Shown piece by piece: positions 24,992 through 33,412 of a stretch of 64,000 bases of DNA. This DNA is from Mycolicibacterium vinylchloridicum (GTDB taxonomy: Bacteria > Actinomycetota > Actinomycetes > Mycobacteriales > Mycobacteriaceae). The notes below the pieces were generated by a model. The model was not told where the DNA came from. It searched no databases and saw only the letters and a list, made by a program, of their open reading frames with translations. A program made the translations under genes and the position numbers. The DNA is taken from the NCBI RefSeq assembly GCF_013404075.1, contig NZ_JACBJQ010000029.1:16962-80961 (forward strand). The letters are read 5' to 3'. How positions within the stretch are numbered: the first letter of the stretch is position 1; the number at the start of each line of letters is the position of its first letter.

Positions 24992-25894
24992 TCACGGCCC
25001 GAGCGTTCTGGTGAGGAACTCAGCCTGATCTTCTACCAGCTGTTCAAACGGCTCGCCGAGATAGAACGCGAAGTGGCCGGGGTCGTAACGTTTGATTTCC
25101 CCTCGCGGCGCGGTGCGGGCGTACTTCAGCGACTGCTCCGGCGGAGTCACCGAGTCGGTATCGCTGATGCAGAACAGAATTGGAAAGCCGATCTTCTTCG
25201 CGTCGCGTCCGGGCCGGTAGCCCATGATGGTCGGCGCGACCCTGGCGGCAACCTCGTTGCGGAATGTCGCGTGCTCGGGCAGCAGAGCCTGATAGCCCGG
25301 CAGAGCGTCCGGGGCGTTCATCAGGGCAACCGAACCCGGGGGGCCGGCCAGTGGAACCATGACCGGCGCACGATGCCGGATCAATGCCACCAAATCCCTC
25401 GCCACCGCGGGAAGTATTCTCAGTGACGCTCTGGGCCCCAGCGCGAGCGACGAGGCCAGGCCGTCAGTGAACGGGCATTGGGCGACTGCCGCCTTCAATT
25501 CGGGATGGCGCGAGGCCACTCTGATGGCATGGCCACCGCCGAAGGAAGTACCCCAGACGGCGATGCGGGTGCCGTCGACGTCAGTCCGATTCTTGACCCA
25601 CGCGATCGCAGCGTCCCAGTCGGCGAGTTGGCGTTTGATCGAAAGCAATTGACTGGGTTCGCCGCCGCTGTCACCGAAATGCCGGTAGGTGAAGGCAACG
25701 GCGGCGATACCGGTCTGCGCAAAGCGCTCGGCGAAGGCGTCCAGGCGCATTTCCCTGGTTGCGCCCAGGCCGTGACCCAGGATCACCACCGGCGGGGACT
25801 CGACCCCGGTCGGCAGGTAGAGCCAGGCGGCGCAGTGCTCCGAGCCGGAGGTGAACGAGACCTCCCGCCGGGTGAACGAGTGCACAGGGCTCAT
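24992..25894 (-). CDS. Alpha/beta hydrolase
   Basis: This 300-residue protein is an alpha/beta hydrolase of the dienelactone-hydrolase / X-Pro dipeptidase-like type. LGHGLGATREMR forms the oxyanion-hole loop, the nucleophile elbow is GTSFGG with Ser117, and the acid and His are likely in SDTDSVTPPE and DPGHFAFY. It may cleave an ester, lactone or CoA thioester made by the operon. The ATG overlaps the stop of the upstream crotonase gene; it is last in the five-gene minus-strand operon that begins with the amidase. Confidence 0.88.
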   Translation of the reverse strand: MSPVHSFTRREVSFTSGSEHCAAWLYLPTGVESPPVVILGHGLGATREMRLDAFAERFAQTGIAAVAFTYRHFGDSGGEPSQLLSIKRQLADWDAAIAWVKNRTDVDGTRIAVWGTSFGGGHAIRVASRHPELKAAVAQCPFTDGLASSLALGPRASLRILPAVARDLVALIRHRAPVMVPLAGPPGSVALMNAPDALPGYQALLPEHATFRNEVAARVAPTIMGYRPGRDAKKIGFPILFCISDTDSVTPPEQSLKYARTAPRGEIKRYDPGHFAFYLGEPFEQLVEDQAEFLTRTLGP

Positions 25895-26862
25895 CGCTTC
25901 GCCGCCGCAACGGCAGGCACCTGACCCAGTTCCAGGGCTTGTGCGTAGGTGTCGCGGTCATAGAGCGGCAACTCACCGGTGGCGTCGGTGGTGGCGAGGT
26001 ACCGCAGCATCAACTCCTGCCCCTCCTTGGACTGGTCGGTGCCGAGGAACTCGGTGCGCTCGACGTGCAGCCCTTCCGCCAGCGACATCGAGCCGCCGAA
26101 GTACACCGACCGCTTGATCGCCTGAATCGCCCCCTTCGTGCGCCTTCCGAAGTGACCGGCCAGTTCGACCGCACGGTCGACGACCTCATCGGTCGCCACG
26201 ACCTCATCGACAGCCCCATAGGCGAGAGCCTGGGCGGGGGTGAACGGCTTGCCCTCGAGGATCGCGACCAACGACCGGTGGGTGCCGACCAGCCGGGTCA
26301 GCCGCTGAGTGCCGCCACCGCCGGGATTGATACCCAGCAGCACCTCTGGCTGACCGATGAAGAAATCACCATCGGCCATCACCCGAAGATCGCATGCCCA
26401 GGCGAACTCCGCGCCCAGGCCCAAGGCCGAACCATTCAATGCCGCAACGAAGATGACGCCGCTGGCGTTCATGCGCAGGAACGTGTCGTGAAGGCGGTCA
26501 AGCTGTGCTGCGCCGCGCAGCGGAGTCCGGCGCAGCACCGATTCGGGCACATGCGCACGGCCCACCCCTCTGGCCAGCCGCGCCACCGCCGAGGCGCCGC
26601 GGCGGCCCAGCTCCGGTACAGCGGCACCTTCCTCCTGAAGCCAGCGCACGTCCGCGTGGCTGACGAACCGTCCCGGACGTGAGCCGGTGAACACCACCGC
26701 GTGTACCCCGGCATCGCAGTCGACACGGGTCACCAACTCGTCGAGCTGGTCGGCGATCTGGACACCGAAGAGGCTATGCCGACCTCCGTCGACCCGCACA
26801 ACCTGAACGGCTCCGCGGTCTTCCACTGTGAGTGTGGGTTCGTCCGTCATTGAAATATCCAT
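25891..26862 (-). CDS. Enoyl-CoA hydratase/isomerase family protein, long form
   Basis: At 323 residues it is about 50 longer than usual crotonases, with an insert near residues 70-115. ALNGSALGLGAEFAWACDLRV carries a Glu at the first catalytic site and GQPEVLLGINPGGGGTQRLTRL the second, so hydratase activity is plausible. The N-terminal strand MTDEPTLTVEDRGAVQVVRV is regular. It is the fourth gene of the minus-strand operon, 15 bases after the SDR stop. Confidence 0.87.
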   Translation of the reverse strand: MDISMTDEPTLTVEDRGAVQVVRVDGGRHSLFGVQIADQLDELVTRVDCDAGVHAVVFTGSRPGRFVSHADVRWLQEEGAAVPELGRRGASAVARLARGVGRAHVPESVLRRTPLRGAAQLDRLHDTFLRMNASGVIFVAALNGSALGLGAEFAWACDLRVMADGDFFIGQPEVLLGINPGGGGTQRLTRLVGTHRSLVAILEGKPFTPAQALAYGAVDEVVATDEVVDRAVELAGHFGRRTKGAIQAIKRSVYFGGSMSLAEGLHVERTEFLGTDQSKEGQELMLRYLATTDATGELPLYDRDTYAQALELGQVPAVAAAKR

Positions 26863-26877
26863 CCCTTGTGAGCGCGG

Positions 26878-27777
26878 CTAGGGCGAAGTGGGTGAATGCG
26901 TGAATTCACCTGCAGAGCGCGCATTGTCCATGCGCGCCAGCGCTTCCTGAACTCCGGCGTCCCGCGCAAGCTTCGCATCGACGAGCGGTCCGGCGACCCC
27001 GCGCAGGACGGCAATGGGCGACCAGCGCTTCGGGATCACGACGGCACTTTTTCTGCCTTCGATCCCGTCGACGATCGCGGTCGCGGCGGTGTGTGGCCGA
27101 ATGCGTTGGCCGACGAATTCGGGCAGGGCTCGCATCAGCGTCAGCGCATGCGGGTCGGCATCCAGGCCAGTGCGGATCATCGGGGTATCGATGAGCGAGA
27201 AGTACGCCGTCATGGCTGAGGCGCCGTGGCGGGCCAGTTCTACGCCGAGCCCGCGGCCGAGTTGCTCCACCGCGGCCTTGCTCATCGCGTACGGGATGAC
27301 CCCGGCCCCGTTGATGAACGCGAATACCGAACTGATCAGGACGATCTGGCCTTGTCGACTGATCACCGACTCCATCGCGGCCGACACCGTGTTGACGACG
27401 CCTGCGACGTTGACCGACATGACCTGTCCGACCTCGGTGGGCTCCAACGCGCGTAGCGTGGCGCCGCGACCCATGATTCCGGCGTTGGCGATCACCACGT
27501 CGACACCGCCGAACTCCTCAATCGTCCGCGTCACCGCGTCATGGACCGAATCAAGCCGTGTCACATCACATTCAAGCGCCAATCCGCGAGCATGCGCCAG
27601 CGTCGCGACCACCCGCTGCGCCGAGAGCTGGTCGATGTCGGCCACCACGACATGCGCCCCTCGTCGAGCGAGGGTATTGGCGGTGGCCGCTCCGAGGCCC
27701 CGTCCGGCGCCGGTGATCAGCACCACCTTGCCGGCCAGGGGGTAGCGCTTCCCGCCACGCCGCCTCAGCGTCTTCAC
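26878..27777 (-). CDS. SDR-family oxidoreductase
   Basis: This 299-residue protein has TGAGRGLG (cofactor loop), ANAG in place of NNAG, and YAMSKAAVEQLGRGL with the catalytic Tyr and Lys. The C-terminal 60 residues (VVIPKRWSPIAVLRGV) extend past a classical SDR and match the long mycobacterial SDRs with a membrane-leaning tail. Its ATG overlaps the stop of the Old Yellow Enzyme gene. Together with that reductase it could act on a cyclic ketone or enone. Confidence 0.85.
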   Translation of the reverse strand: MKTLRRRGGKRYPLAGKVVLITGAGRGLGAATANTLARRGAHVVVADIDQLSAQRVVATLAHARGLALECDVTRLDSVHDAVTRTIEEFGGVDVVIANAGIMGRGATLRALEPTEVGQVMSVNVAGVVNTVSAAMESVISRQGQIVLISSVFAFINGAGVIPYAMSKAAVEQLGRGLGVELARHGASAMTAYFSLIDTPMIRTGLDADPHALTLMRALPEFVGQRIRPHTAATAIVDGIEGRKSAVVIPKRWSPIAVLRGVAGPLVDAKLARDAGVQEALARMDNARSAGEFTHSPTSP

Positions 27778-29018
27778 AATCCCCGCTTGCGGCCGAACGA
27801 GGCACGGCCGTTGCGCCGCAACATCGCCAGCGTGGTGGCGATGCGGCCCCGCTCCAGGTCCGGCTGCAGCCCGGCACCCACCCGATGCAGCTGATCGGCA
27901 TGCCAGCTGATGTCGAGAAAGCCGTCGAGCGATTTCAGATCGGTCACCCTGCCCAGGACGCTGCGCATCCCGAAGCGCTTCTGATGCGAAGCCAGCGCCG
28001 CGGTGCGTCCGCTCAGGATGGCATCGGCCGCATCCGGAGTGGTGGCCGTGGGCCGGCCGAGACCGACGACGTCACATTCGCCGCTGTCGACCGCGGCTTG
28101 CATAGCCGATCGCGACCGGAATCCGCCGGTGACCGCCAACGGGACGTCACCGACGATGCTGCGCACCGTGCGCGCGTATTCGAGGAAGTAGGCCTCGCGC
28201 GCCCGCGTGCTGTCCGCGGCGGCGCCCATCATGGCCGGCTGTTCGTAGCTTCCGCCGCTCACCTCGATCAGGTCGAGGCCCTCGCCGGCGAGCGCCGTCA
28301 GGACACCACGGGACTCGTCCTCGGTGAATCCACCGCGCTGGAAGTCCGCCGAATTCAGCTTGAGTCCCACCGCGAAGCCGGGTGACACTCGCGAACGGAT
28401 GCGGCGCACCACTTCGACGAGAAAGCGCATCCGTCGCGCCGGGTCGCCGCCCCACTCGTCCTCGCGCCGATTCGACAGCGGTGACAGGAATTGGGCGACC
28501 AGGTAACCGTGCGCGCCGTGGATCTGTACGCCGTCGAAGCCCGCTGTCTCACAGACTTTGGCGGCGACGGCGAACCGCTCGATGATGTCCTCGATCTCAA
28601 CCGTCGTGAGGGCACGAGGTGTGGGCGAGCCGGGCATGGCCAGTGGAACTGCGCTGGGGGCAACCGGTACCGCACCCAGTTCGAGCGGATTCGACTGCCG
28701 GCCCGGATGATTGAGTTGCGCCCAGATCGGCACCCCGCCGTCTTTGGTGGCCTTGGCCCAGCGGGACAGCGCGTCCAGGTTGCGCTCATCCTCGATCACC
28801 ACATTGCCGGGCTCGCCGAGTTGGGTGCCGTCGACCATCACGTTGCCCGTGATGATCAAGCCGTATCCACCCTTGCTCCACGTCGAGTAAAGACGTTCGA
28901 GTCGCTCGTCGGGCGCATGACGCTTGTTGGCCATCCCCTCGCTGAGTGCGGCTTTCATGATCCGGTTGGGCAGCACCAGGCCACAAGGCAAGGTCAGTGG
29001 ATCGGACAGTGCGGTCAT
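27774..29018 (-). CDS. NADH:flavin oxidoreductase / Old Yellow Enzyme family protein
   Basis: I choose the start at 29018 because AAAGGA lies 8 bases upstream on the minus strand; an ATG at 29042 is in frame. The 414-residue protein has the FMN-binding TIM barrel of OYE: NRIMKAALSEGMA at the N-terminus, the catalytic/phosphate segment IHGAHGYLVAQFLSP, then SNRREDEWGG and GVGLGRP-like C-terminal FMN contact. It lacks the FeS/FAD extension of dienoyl-CoA reductases. Such enzymes reduce activated C=C bonds with NAD(P)H. Confidence 0.88.
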   Translation of the reverse strand: MTALSDPLTLPCGLVLPNRIMKAALSEGMANKRHAPDERLERLYSTWSKGGYGLIITGNVMVDGTQLGEPGNVVIEDERNLDALSRWAKATKDGGVPIWAQLNHPGRQSNPLELGAVPVAPSAVPLAMPGSPTPRALTTVEIEDIIERFAVAAKVCETAGFDGVQIHGAHGYLVAQFLSPLSNRREDEWGGDPARRMRFLVEVVRRIRSRVSPGFAVGLKLNSADFQRGGFTEDESRGVLTALAGEGLDLIEVSGGSYEQPAMMGAAADSTRAREAYFLEYARTVRSIVGDVPLAVTGGFRSRSAMQAAVDSGECDVVGLGRPTATTPDAADAILSGRTAALASHQKRFGMRSVLGRVTDLKSLDGFLDISWHADQLHRVGAGLQPDLERGRIATTLAMLRRNGRASFGRKRGL

Positions 29019-29038
29019 GACAGGTCCTTTCGAAGGGG

Positions 29039-30526
29039 TCATCGGTATTGCGGCGGCACGCGGTAGCCGCCCAGCGCCTCGGCGATCAGGGCGGCGAACT
29101 CGATGGTGGTGCGGTCGCCGCCCGGCGGCCCCATCACCTGCACGCCGACGGGCAGGCCGCCGGCACTGGTGCTCACGGGCATCGTCGTCGCGGGAGTGCC
29201 GGCGATGTTGGCCAGCGCGTTCCACTTGGTCTGGTCCCAATAGGACCGCTGCACACCGTCAACCAGAATCGTGCGACCGAACAGATCGTGGTCGCTGTCG
29301 TGATGGGGCGGTGCGGCGCCGGGCGTCACTGGCAGCAGAAGCACGTCGAACTCGGTGAAGAATCGGACCCAGCGACTTGCGATCTCGCGACGCGCGGCAT
29401 CGCGAAACAGCCAGCCGCGATGGCTCTGCGTGGTCCCCCGCAGCGCAGCCGCGGCGTCGCCGTGAGGATTGCGCATCGCGCGCATCGCCAAGGCACCGGC
29501 CGAGCGCGGGCTGATCGTCGACCGGTCGACGGAGAAGGCGGCGAAGACCAGGCTGAGGAAGAGTTTGTGGGACTCGGCCAGGTCGATCGGAATGGTGGCC
29601 GGGTGCTCGGTGACGCGGGCGCCGGCATTGCGCAGGACCGAAACAGTCTCTGCGATGGCGTGTCGGGCGTCGCCGTCGATCGGACAGTTTGGATCGTCGG
29701 CCCAGACCGCCACCCGGAAATCCTTGAGCGCGGTGGCCCGCGGCGGGGCCAGAGTGTAGGAGAACCCACCGTCGGGGTTCAGTGGCCCGACCGTCGCCTC
29801 CAAGGCGGCGATGATGTCACGGGGTCCGCGGGCCTGTACGCCGGCGCAGGCCATGTCACTCTCTCCCCAACGCCCGGGAATCCCAGGCGCACTGGGGATA
29901 TGGCCCACCAACGGCACGGATTGCCATGTCGACTTGTGACCGTAAAGGCCGCAGAAGTGAGCGGGGATGCGGGTCGAGCCTCCGATCTCCGACCCATAGT
30001 CAAAGCTCGTCAGGCCGGCCGCGGTCGCGGCCGCACCGCCGCCGGCCGAGCCGCCGGACGTGCGCGCGGTGTCCCACGGGTTGTTGGTCCGGCCGAACAC
30101 CGGGTTGCTGGCCTGGACGTCCTGATTTCCGGTCGGAAGGTTGGTCTTGCCCAGGATGACAGCGCCCGCGCGACGCAATCGGCTGACGGCTTCGGCGTCC
30201 TGGATGGGCACATAATCGGCCAGGTCCGGCCGGCCGCACACGGTGCGAATCCCGGCTGTCTCGTAGCTGTCCTTGACGGTGATCGGGAGCCCATGCAGGG
30301 GGCCGAGTCGGTCGCCACGCGCCCGCGCCGCGTCGGCCTCCCGCGCAGAGCGCCGCGCCCCGTCGGTGTCGACGGTCACGATGGCGTTGAGGGACTTGTT
30401 GTGGGCCTCGATGCGGGCCAGATACAGCTCGACCAGTTCGGCACTCGAGACGTCCGTGGCAGCCAGTGCGGCCAGTTGGTCGGCGGCCGGGAGCCAGACG
30501 ATGCTGTCCGAGATCGTCGCTGACAT
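29039..30526 (-). CDS. Amidase (amidase-signature family)
   Basis: The ATG at 30526 follows GAAGGG, giving 495 residues. The Ser-cisSer-Lys triad is complete: K85 in ITVKDSYETAG, S160 in the Gly-rich TSGGSAGGGAAAT, and S184 in EIGGSTRIPA. Family members hydrolyse amides, and some act on esters or carbamates. It is the first gene of the minus-strand operon, transcribed away from the TetR gene, with the TetR-type palindrome (30557-30574) just ahead of its start. Confidence 0.9.
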   Translation of the reverse strand: MSATISDSIVWLPAADQLAALAATDVSSAELVELYLARIEAHNKSLNAIVTVDTDGARRSAREADAARARGDRLGPLHGLPITVKDSYETAGIRTVCGRPDLADYVPIQDAEAVSRLRRAGAVILGKTNLPTGNQDVQASNPVFGRTNNPWDTARTSGGSAGGGAAATAAGLTSFDYGSEIGGSTRIPAHFCGLYGHKSTWQSVPLVGHIPSAPGIPGRWGESDMACAGVQARGPRDIIAALEATVGPLNPDGGFSYTLAPPRATALKDFRVAVWADDPNCPIDGDARHAIAETVSVLRNAGARVTEHPATIPIDLAESHKLFLSLVFAAFSVDRSTISPRSAGALAMRAMRNPHGDAAAALRGTTQSHRGWLFRDAARREIASRWVRFFTEFDVLLLPVTPGAAPPHHDSDHDLFGRTILVDGVQRSYWDQTKWNALANIAGTPATTMPVSTSAGGLPVGVQVMGPPGGDRTTIEFAALIAEALGGYRVPPQYR

Positions 30527-30556
30527 GGCACGCCCTTCTCGAGGTGAACCGCGGCG

Positions 30557-30574
30557 GTATACCGATCGGTGTAT
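30557..30574. promoter_or_regulatory. TetR-type palindrome, amidase/tetR divergent region, site 1
   Basis: GTATACCGATCGGTGTAT is a near-perfect 18-bp palindrome with the core ACCGATCGGT. Six related copies lie at 30593, 31197, 31243, 32890, 32943 and 34285. It is 30 bases upstream of the amidase start and 43 bases upstream of the TetR start. Confidence 0.8.
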
Positions 30575-30592
30575 TTCAGAAAGGGACGGTAG

Positions 30593-30609
30593 TAGACCAA
30601 ATGGTATAT
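30593..30609. promoter_or_regulatory. TetR-type palindrome, site 2 (degenerate)
   Basis: On the minus strand this reads ATATACCATTTGGTCTA, close to the site at 31243. It lies 8 bases before the TetR ATG, so binding there would block its own expression. Confidence 0.6.
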
Positions 30610-30617
30610 TGCAAGCC

Positions 30618-31199
30618 ATGCGGGTACGCGATCGGCTCACGGCCGCCACAGCGGAACTGATGCAACGTCACGGCGTTGCAGGAACTGGCATCGCCGACAT
30701 CCTCGAAACCAGTGGCGTGACGCGACGATCCATCTATCTGAACTTTCCGGGCGGGAAGTCCGAACTCGTCGCTGCGGCAACCCAATCCGCCGGCGACGAG
30801 ATGTCAACCGTCCTTCGCGCCTACCTGGACCAGCCCAATCCGGTCGCGGCATTCACCCAGATGTGGTGCGATGCGCTGGTTGGCAACGACTTCCGGAACG
30901 GGTGCGCAATCGTGGCGGCAGCGTGCGGTCGTGACGAAGCGCCCGAGGCCGCTGTTGCAGCCGCCGACGTGTTCGCGCAGTGGGCCGAGTTGCTGACCAC
31001 GTCGCTCACAGAAGACGGAATAGACCCCTCGGTCGCCGAATCATTGTCGACGACCATCGTCGCCGCGGTCGAGGGGGCAGTCATCCTTGCCCGCGCAGCG
31101 CGGTCGACGAAGCCACTCGAGCAGGTCTCCCACCACCTCGAGGAACTCATCGCGGCACATCGACCAACGTCGTCGCGCAGCCGCCGCAAGGTGAAATAA
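30618..31199 (+). CDS. TetR-family regulator (tetR1)
   Basis: The ATG at 30618 gives 193 residues. The N-terminal helix-turn-helix is clear (GTGIADILETSGVTRRSIYL, then NFPGGKSELV, residues about 22-52). The C-terminal domain has FRNGCAIVAAACG, a pattern of the YxaF/LmrA-like TetR group with TetR_C_33-like end. It is flanked by palindromes on both sides (30557, 30593, 31197, 31243) and so is a strong candidate for self-control plus control of the amidase operon and the oxidoreductase downstream. Confidence 0.9.
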   Translation: MRVRDRLTAATAELMQRHGVAGTGIADILETSGVTRRSIYLNFPGGKSELVAAATQSAGDEMSTVLRAYLDQPNPVAAFTQMWCDALVGNDFRNGCAIVAAACGRDEAPEAAVAAADVFAQWAELLTTSLTEDGIDPSVAESLSTTIVAAVEGAVILARAARSTKPLEQVSHHLEELIAAHRPTSSRSRRKVK

Positions 31200-31214
31200 C
31201 ACCGATCAGTTTAC
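31197..31214. promoter_or_regulatory. TetR-type palindrome, site 3
   Basis: TAACACCGATCAGTTTAC shares the ACCGATCNGT core and TTTAC arm. It begins at the tetR1 stop codon and is one of two sites ahead of the oxidoreductase at 31283. Confidence 0.65.
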
Positions 31215-31242
31215 TTCTTCTCCGAGCCGGAGTACCGTTCCG

Positions 31243-31260
31243 GTATACCATTCGGTGTAC
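31243..31260. promoter_or_regulatory. TetR-type palindrome, site 4
   Basis: GTATACCATTCGGTGTAC keeps both outer arms (GTA...TAC). It lies 22 bases ahead of the oxidoreductase GTG at 31283 and 46 bases from the preceding palindrome. Confidence 0.75.
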
Positions 31261-31282
31261 CGACGACGGGAAGGGTCAGCGC

Positions 31283-32299
31283 GTGAAGGCCTTTGTCCTC
31301 GACCACTACCGCAAGAACGGCCGACTGACGCTGACCGATGTCGACGCTCCGCGCGCAGGCCAGCACGACGTAGTGGTGGAGATCCATGCCGCCGGTGTGA
31401 ATCTCGTAGACGCCAAGATCCGCGATGGAGAGTTCAAACTCGTTCTGCCGTACAAGTTGCCGATCATCATGGGCAATGACGTCGCCGGCGTCGTGACACA
31501 GGTCGGCTCGCAAGTATCTGCATTCAAGCCTGGCGACACCGTCTATGCCCGGCCTGACACGAACCGGATTGGCACGTTCGCCGAATCCATCGCTATACAC
31601 GAGCGCGACGTCGCGCATGCGCCGGCCAACCTCACGATCCAACAGGCGGCCTCGATACCGCTCGTCGCGCTGACCGCATGGCAAGCGCTCATCGAGACGG
31701 CGCGCCTCACCGCGGGCCAGAAGGTCTTCATCCAGGCCGGCTCCGGTGGCGTCGGCACCGTGGCGATCCAGCTCGCCAAACATCTTGGTGCGACCGTGGC
31801 CACAACCTGCAGCCCGGCCAGCTTCGACTTGGTCCGGGGGCTCGGCGCCGATGTGGTCATCGACTACAAGTCACAAGACTTCGAGACCGAACTGAGCGGC
31901 TACGACGTCGTATTGCACAGCCAGGACACCGCAGCCCTCACGAAGTCCCTTCGGATTCTGAAGCCCGGCGGAATCCTCGTCTCCATCTCCGGGCCGCCGG
32001 ACCCCGCCTTCGCCGAACAGGTCGGAGCGCCGTGGTTCGTCGGACTCGCGCTGCGGGCGTTGAGCCGCGGAGTGCGAGCCCAGGCAAAGCGGCTGGGTGT
32101 GCGGTACTCGTTCCTGTTCATGAGAGCCGATGGCGAGCAACTGCAAGAGATTACCGGCCTGATCGAATCGGGTGTCATCCGGCCGCTGGTGGACAGGGCC
32201 TTCGATTTCGAGGCGACCAACGAGGCGTTGGCCTACGTCGAAACCGGACGGACAAAGGGCAAGGTAGTCATCGCTGTGAAGCAACAGCCAGATCGATGA
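31283..32299 (+). CDS. Zinc-independent MDR oxidoreductase (quinone oxidoreductase type)
   Basis: The GTG at 31283 follows GGAAGGG, giving 338 residues. AGVNLVDAKIRDGEF in the N-terminal domain and IQAGSGGVGTVAIQLAKHLG in the Rossmann domain mark the quinone oxidoreductase / alcohol dehydrogenase-like group. No zinc ligands are seen. The C-terminus has an unusual insert (ALRALSRGVRAQAKRLG), common in RTN4IP1-like and fungal zeta-crystallin-like proteins. It likely reduces quinones or enones with NADPH. Its 3' end overlaps the convergent tetR2 by 32 bases. Confidence 0.87.
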   Translation: MKAFVLDHYRKNGRLTLTDVDAPRAGQHDVVVEIHAAGVNLVDAKIRDGEFKLVLPYKLPIIMGNDVAGVVTQVGSQVSAFKPGDTVYARPDTNRIGTFAESIAIHERDVAHAPANLTIQQAASIPLVALTAWQALIETARLTAGQKVFIQAGSGGVGTVAIQLAKHLGATVATTCSPASFDLVRGLGADVVIDYKSQDFETELSGYDVVLHSQDTAALTKSLRILKPGGILVSISGPPDPAFAEQVGAPWFVGLALRALSRGVRAQAKRLGVRYSFLFMRADGEQLQEITGLIESGVIRPLVDRAFDFEATNEALAYVETGRTKGKVVIAVKQQPDR

Positions 32300-32882
32300 G
32301 CGTCTGCGCAGCCTTGCGCGCGTGCGTCCAGGGAGCCGGATCGTCCAAGGACGTCGACAGGGCGGCAGCACCTTCGTACAGCACGGCGAGTTGGTTGGCC
32401 AGCAGTTTGGGATTGCCGGCTCCAGCCTCCTTGGCCAGCCGCGCCACACCGTCGATGTAGTTGCGCTTGTGCTCCTTCACGATCTCGTGAATCTCCGGCA
32501 TGGCCTCGGCCGCCTCGACGGCCGCATTGTGAAACGGGCAACCCCGCATCTGTCCATCCGGTGACGGCGTTTCGAACAGCGCCAGGATGCGTGCCCGCGG
32601 AGTCCGCCGCAGATCGTCCGGCCCGGGCCGCAGCGGATCACCCACGTGCTGCTGAATGAACCTCAGATACTCCTCGACCACCGCATCCTTACTCGGAAAA
32701 TGTTGGTAGAGAGTACGTTTGGACACACTGGCTTCGGTGGCCAATCGCTCCACTCCAGTCGCGTTGATGCCCTCGTGGTAGAACAACTTCATAGCGGCCG
32801 CGACGATGCGCTGGCGCGCCCCTCGCCCGCCGCCGGTACCGGCCCCCTTAGGAGTTCTACGCTCCGCGACATCTGCGTTCAT
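32268..32882 (-). CDS. TetR-family regulator (tetR2)
   Basis: This 204-residue protein has the classic helix-turn-helix (GVERLATEASVSKRTLYQHF, then PSKDAVVEEYLRF). The C-terminal part carries RGCPFHNAAVEAAEAMPEI, typical of the TetR group with the R-G-C-P-F-x-N motif (AcrR/NemR-like), where the Cys may sense electrophiles. Its start faces the DUF4345-like gene across an intergenic region with two palindromes. It and tetR1 both lie among the same 18-bp sites, so which one reads them is open. Confidence 0.9.
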   Translation of the reverse strand: MNADVAERRTPKGAGTGGGRGARQRIVAAAMKLFYHEGINATGVERLATEASVSKRTLYQHFPSKDAVVEEYLRFIQQHVGDPLRPGPDDLRRTPRARILALFETPSPDGQMRGCPFHNAAVEAAEAMPEIHEIVKEHKRNYIDGVARLAKEAGAGNPKLLANQLAVLYEGAAALSTSLDDPAPWTHARKAAQTLIDLAVASQR

Positions 32883-32889
32883 GACCTAA

Positions 32890-32907
32890 GCATACCGATA
32901 GGTTTAC
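32890..32907. promoter_or_regulatory. TetR-type palindrome, site 5
   Basis: GCATACCGATAGGTTTAC lies 8 bases ahead of the tetR2 start codon, an autoregulatory position. Confidence 0.75.
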
Positions 32908-32942
32908 CTTTTGGCCGCGGCCGTGTAGCGTCGGCCATCGAA

Positions 32943-32960
32943 GTACACCAATCGGTTTAC
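32943..32960. promoter_or_regulatory. TetR-type palindrome, site 6
   Basis: GTACACCAATCGGTTTAC lies 35 bases ahead of the GTG at 32995 and 53 bases (five helical turns, centre to centre) from the palindrome at 32890. Confidence 0.75.
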
Positions 32961-32994
32961 ATCCGGACGCATCAGCTACGAGGAGACCGCCACT

Positions 32995-33408
32995 GTGACC
33001 ACCTCTCATCACACCCTCGGCCCCAACCGCGCGGCGCTGCAGTGGACCCTGGGAATTCTCTCGGCGATACCGATGGGCAGTGTATTGGGTGAGATCCTGC
33101 GCGGTCCCCAGGCTGTGCCCGGGGGTTCACCCGATGTGGTTCCGACCGTCGACAGCGCCCTGCGTTATGCCAACGTGTTCAAGTTCGCCGCGGGCGTCAC
33201 GATCCTGCGGGAGCTCGGACGTATCGATCGATCTCCTGCCGCCACATTCGCGTTGTCCACTGTCGCAGTCGGCGGATTGGCGCGGATCGTCTCCTGGAGA
33301 CAACGCGGCCGGCCGCATCCCGCGATCGTGGGGGCGATCGCCCTCGAGACCATCGGAGTGCCGATCCTGCTCTCCTGGCAGCGGCGCCAATCCGCAAAGG
33401 CGGTGTGA
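32995..33408 (+). CDS. Small membrane protein, DUF4345-like
   Basis: The GTG at 32995 follows GAGGAGA. The 137-residue product has about four hydrophobic segments. WTLGILSAIPMGSVLGEILRGP near the N-terminus and LRYANVFKFAAGVTIL resemble DUF4345 proteins, whose function is unknown. It precedes an SDR gene by 4 bases and is probably its operon partner. The family call is from memory of the LRGPxxxPGG pattern and is moderate. Confidence 0.7.
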   Translation: MTTSHHTLGPNRAALQWTLGILSAIPMGSVLGEILRGPQAVPGGSPDVVPTVDSALRYANVFKFAAGVTILRELGRIDRSPAATFALSTVAVGGLARIVSWRQRGRPHPAIVGAIALETIGVPILLSWQRRQSAKAV

Positions 33409-33412
33409 GCAA

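Noticed and set aside
29023..29040. CCCCTTCGAAAGGAC-like palindrome between the amidase and Old Yellow Enzyme genes (minus strand)
   Set aside because: It looks like the CCCC/GGGG motif, but it contains the ribosome binding site AAAGGA and lies inside an operon with no room for a promoter.
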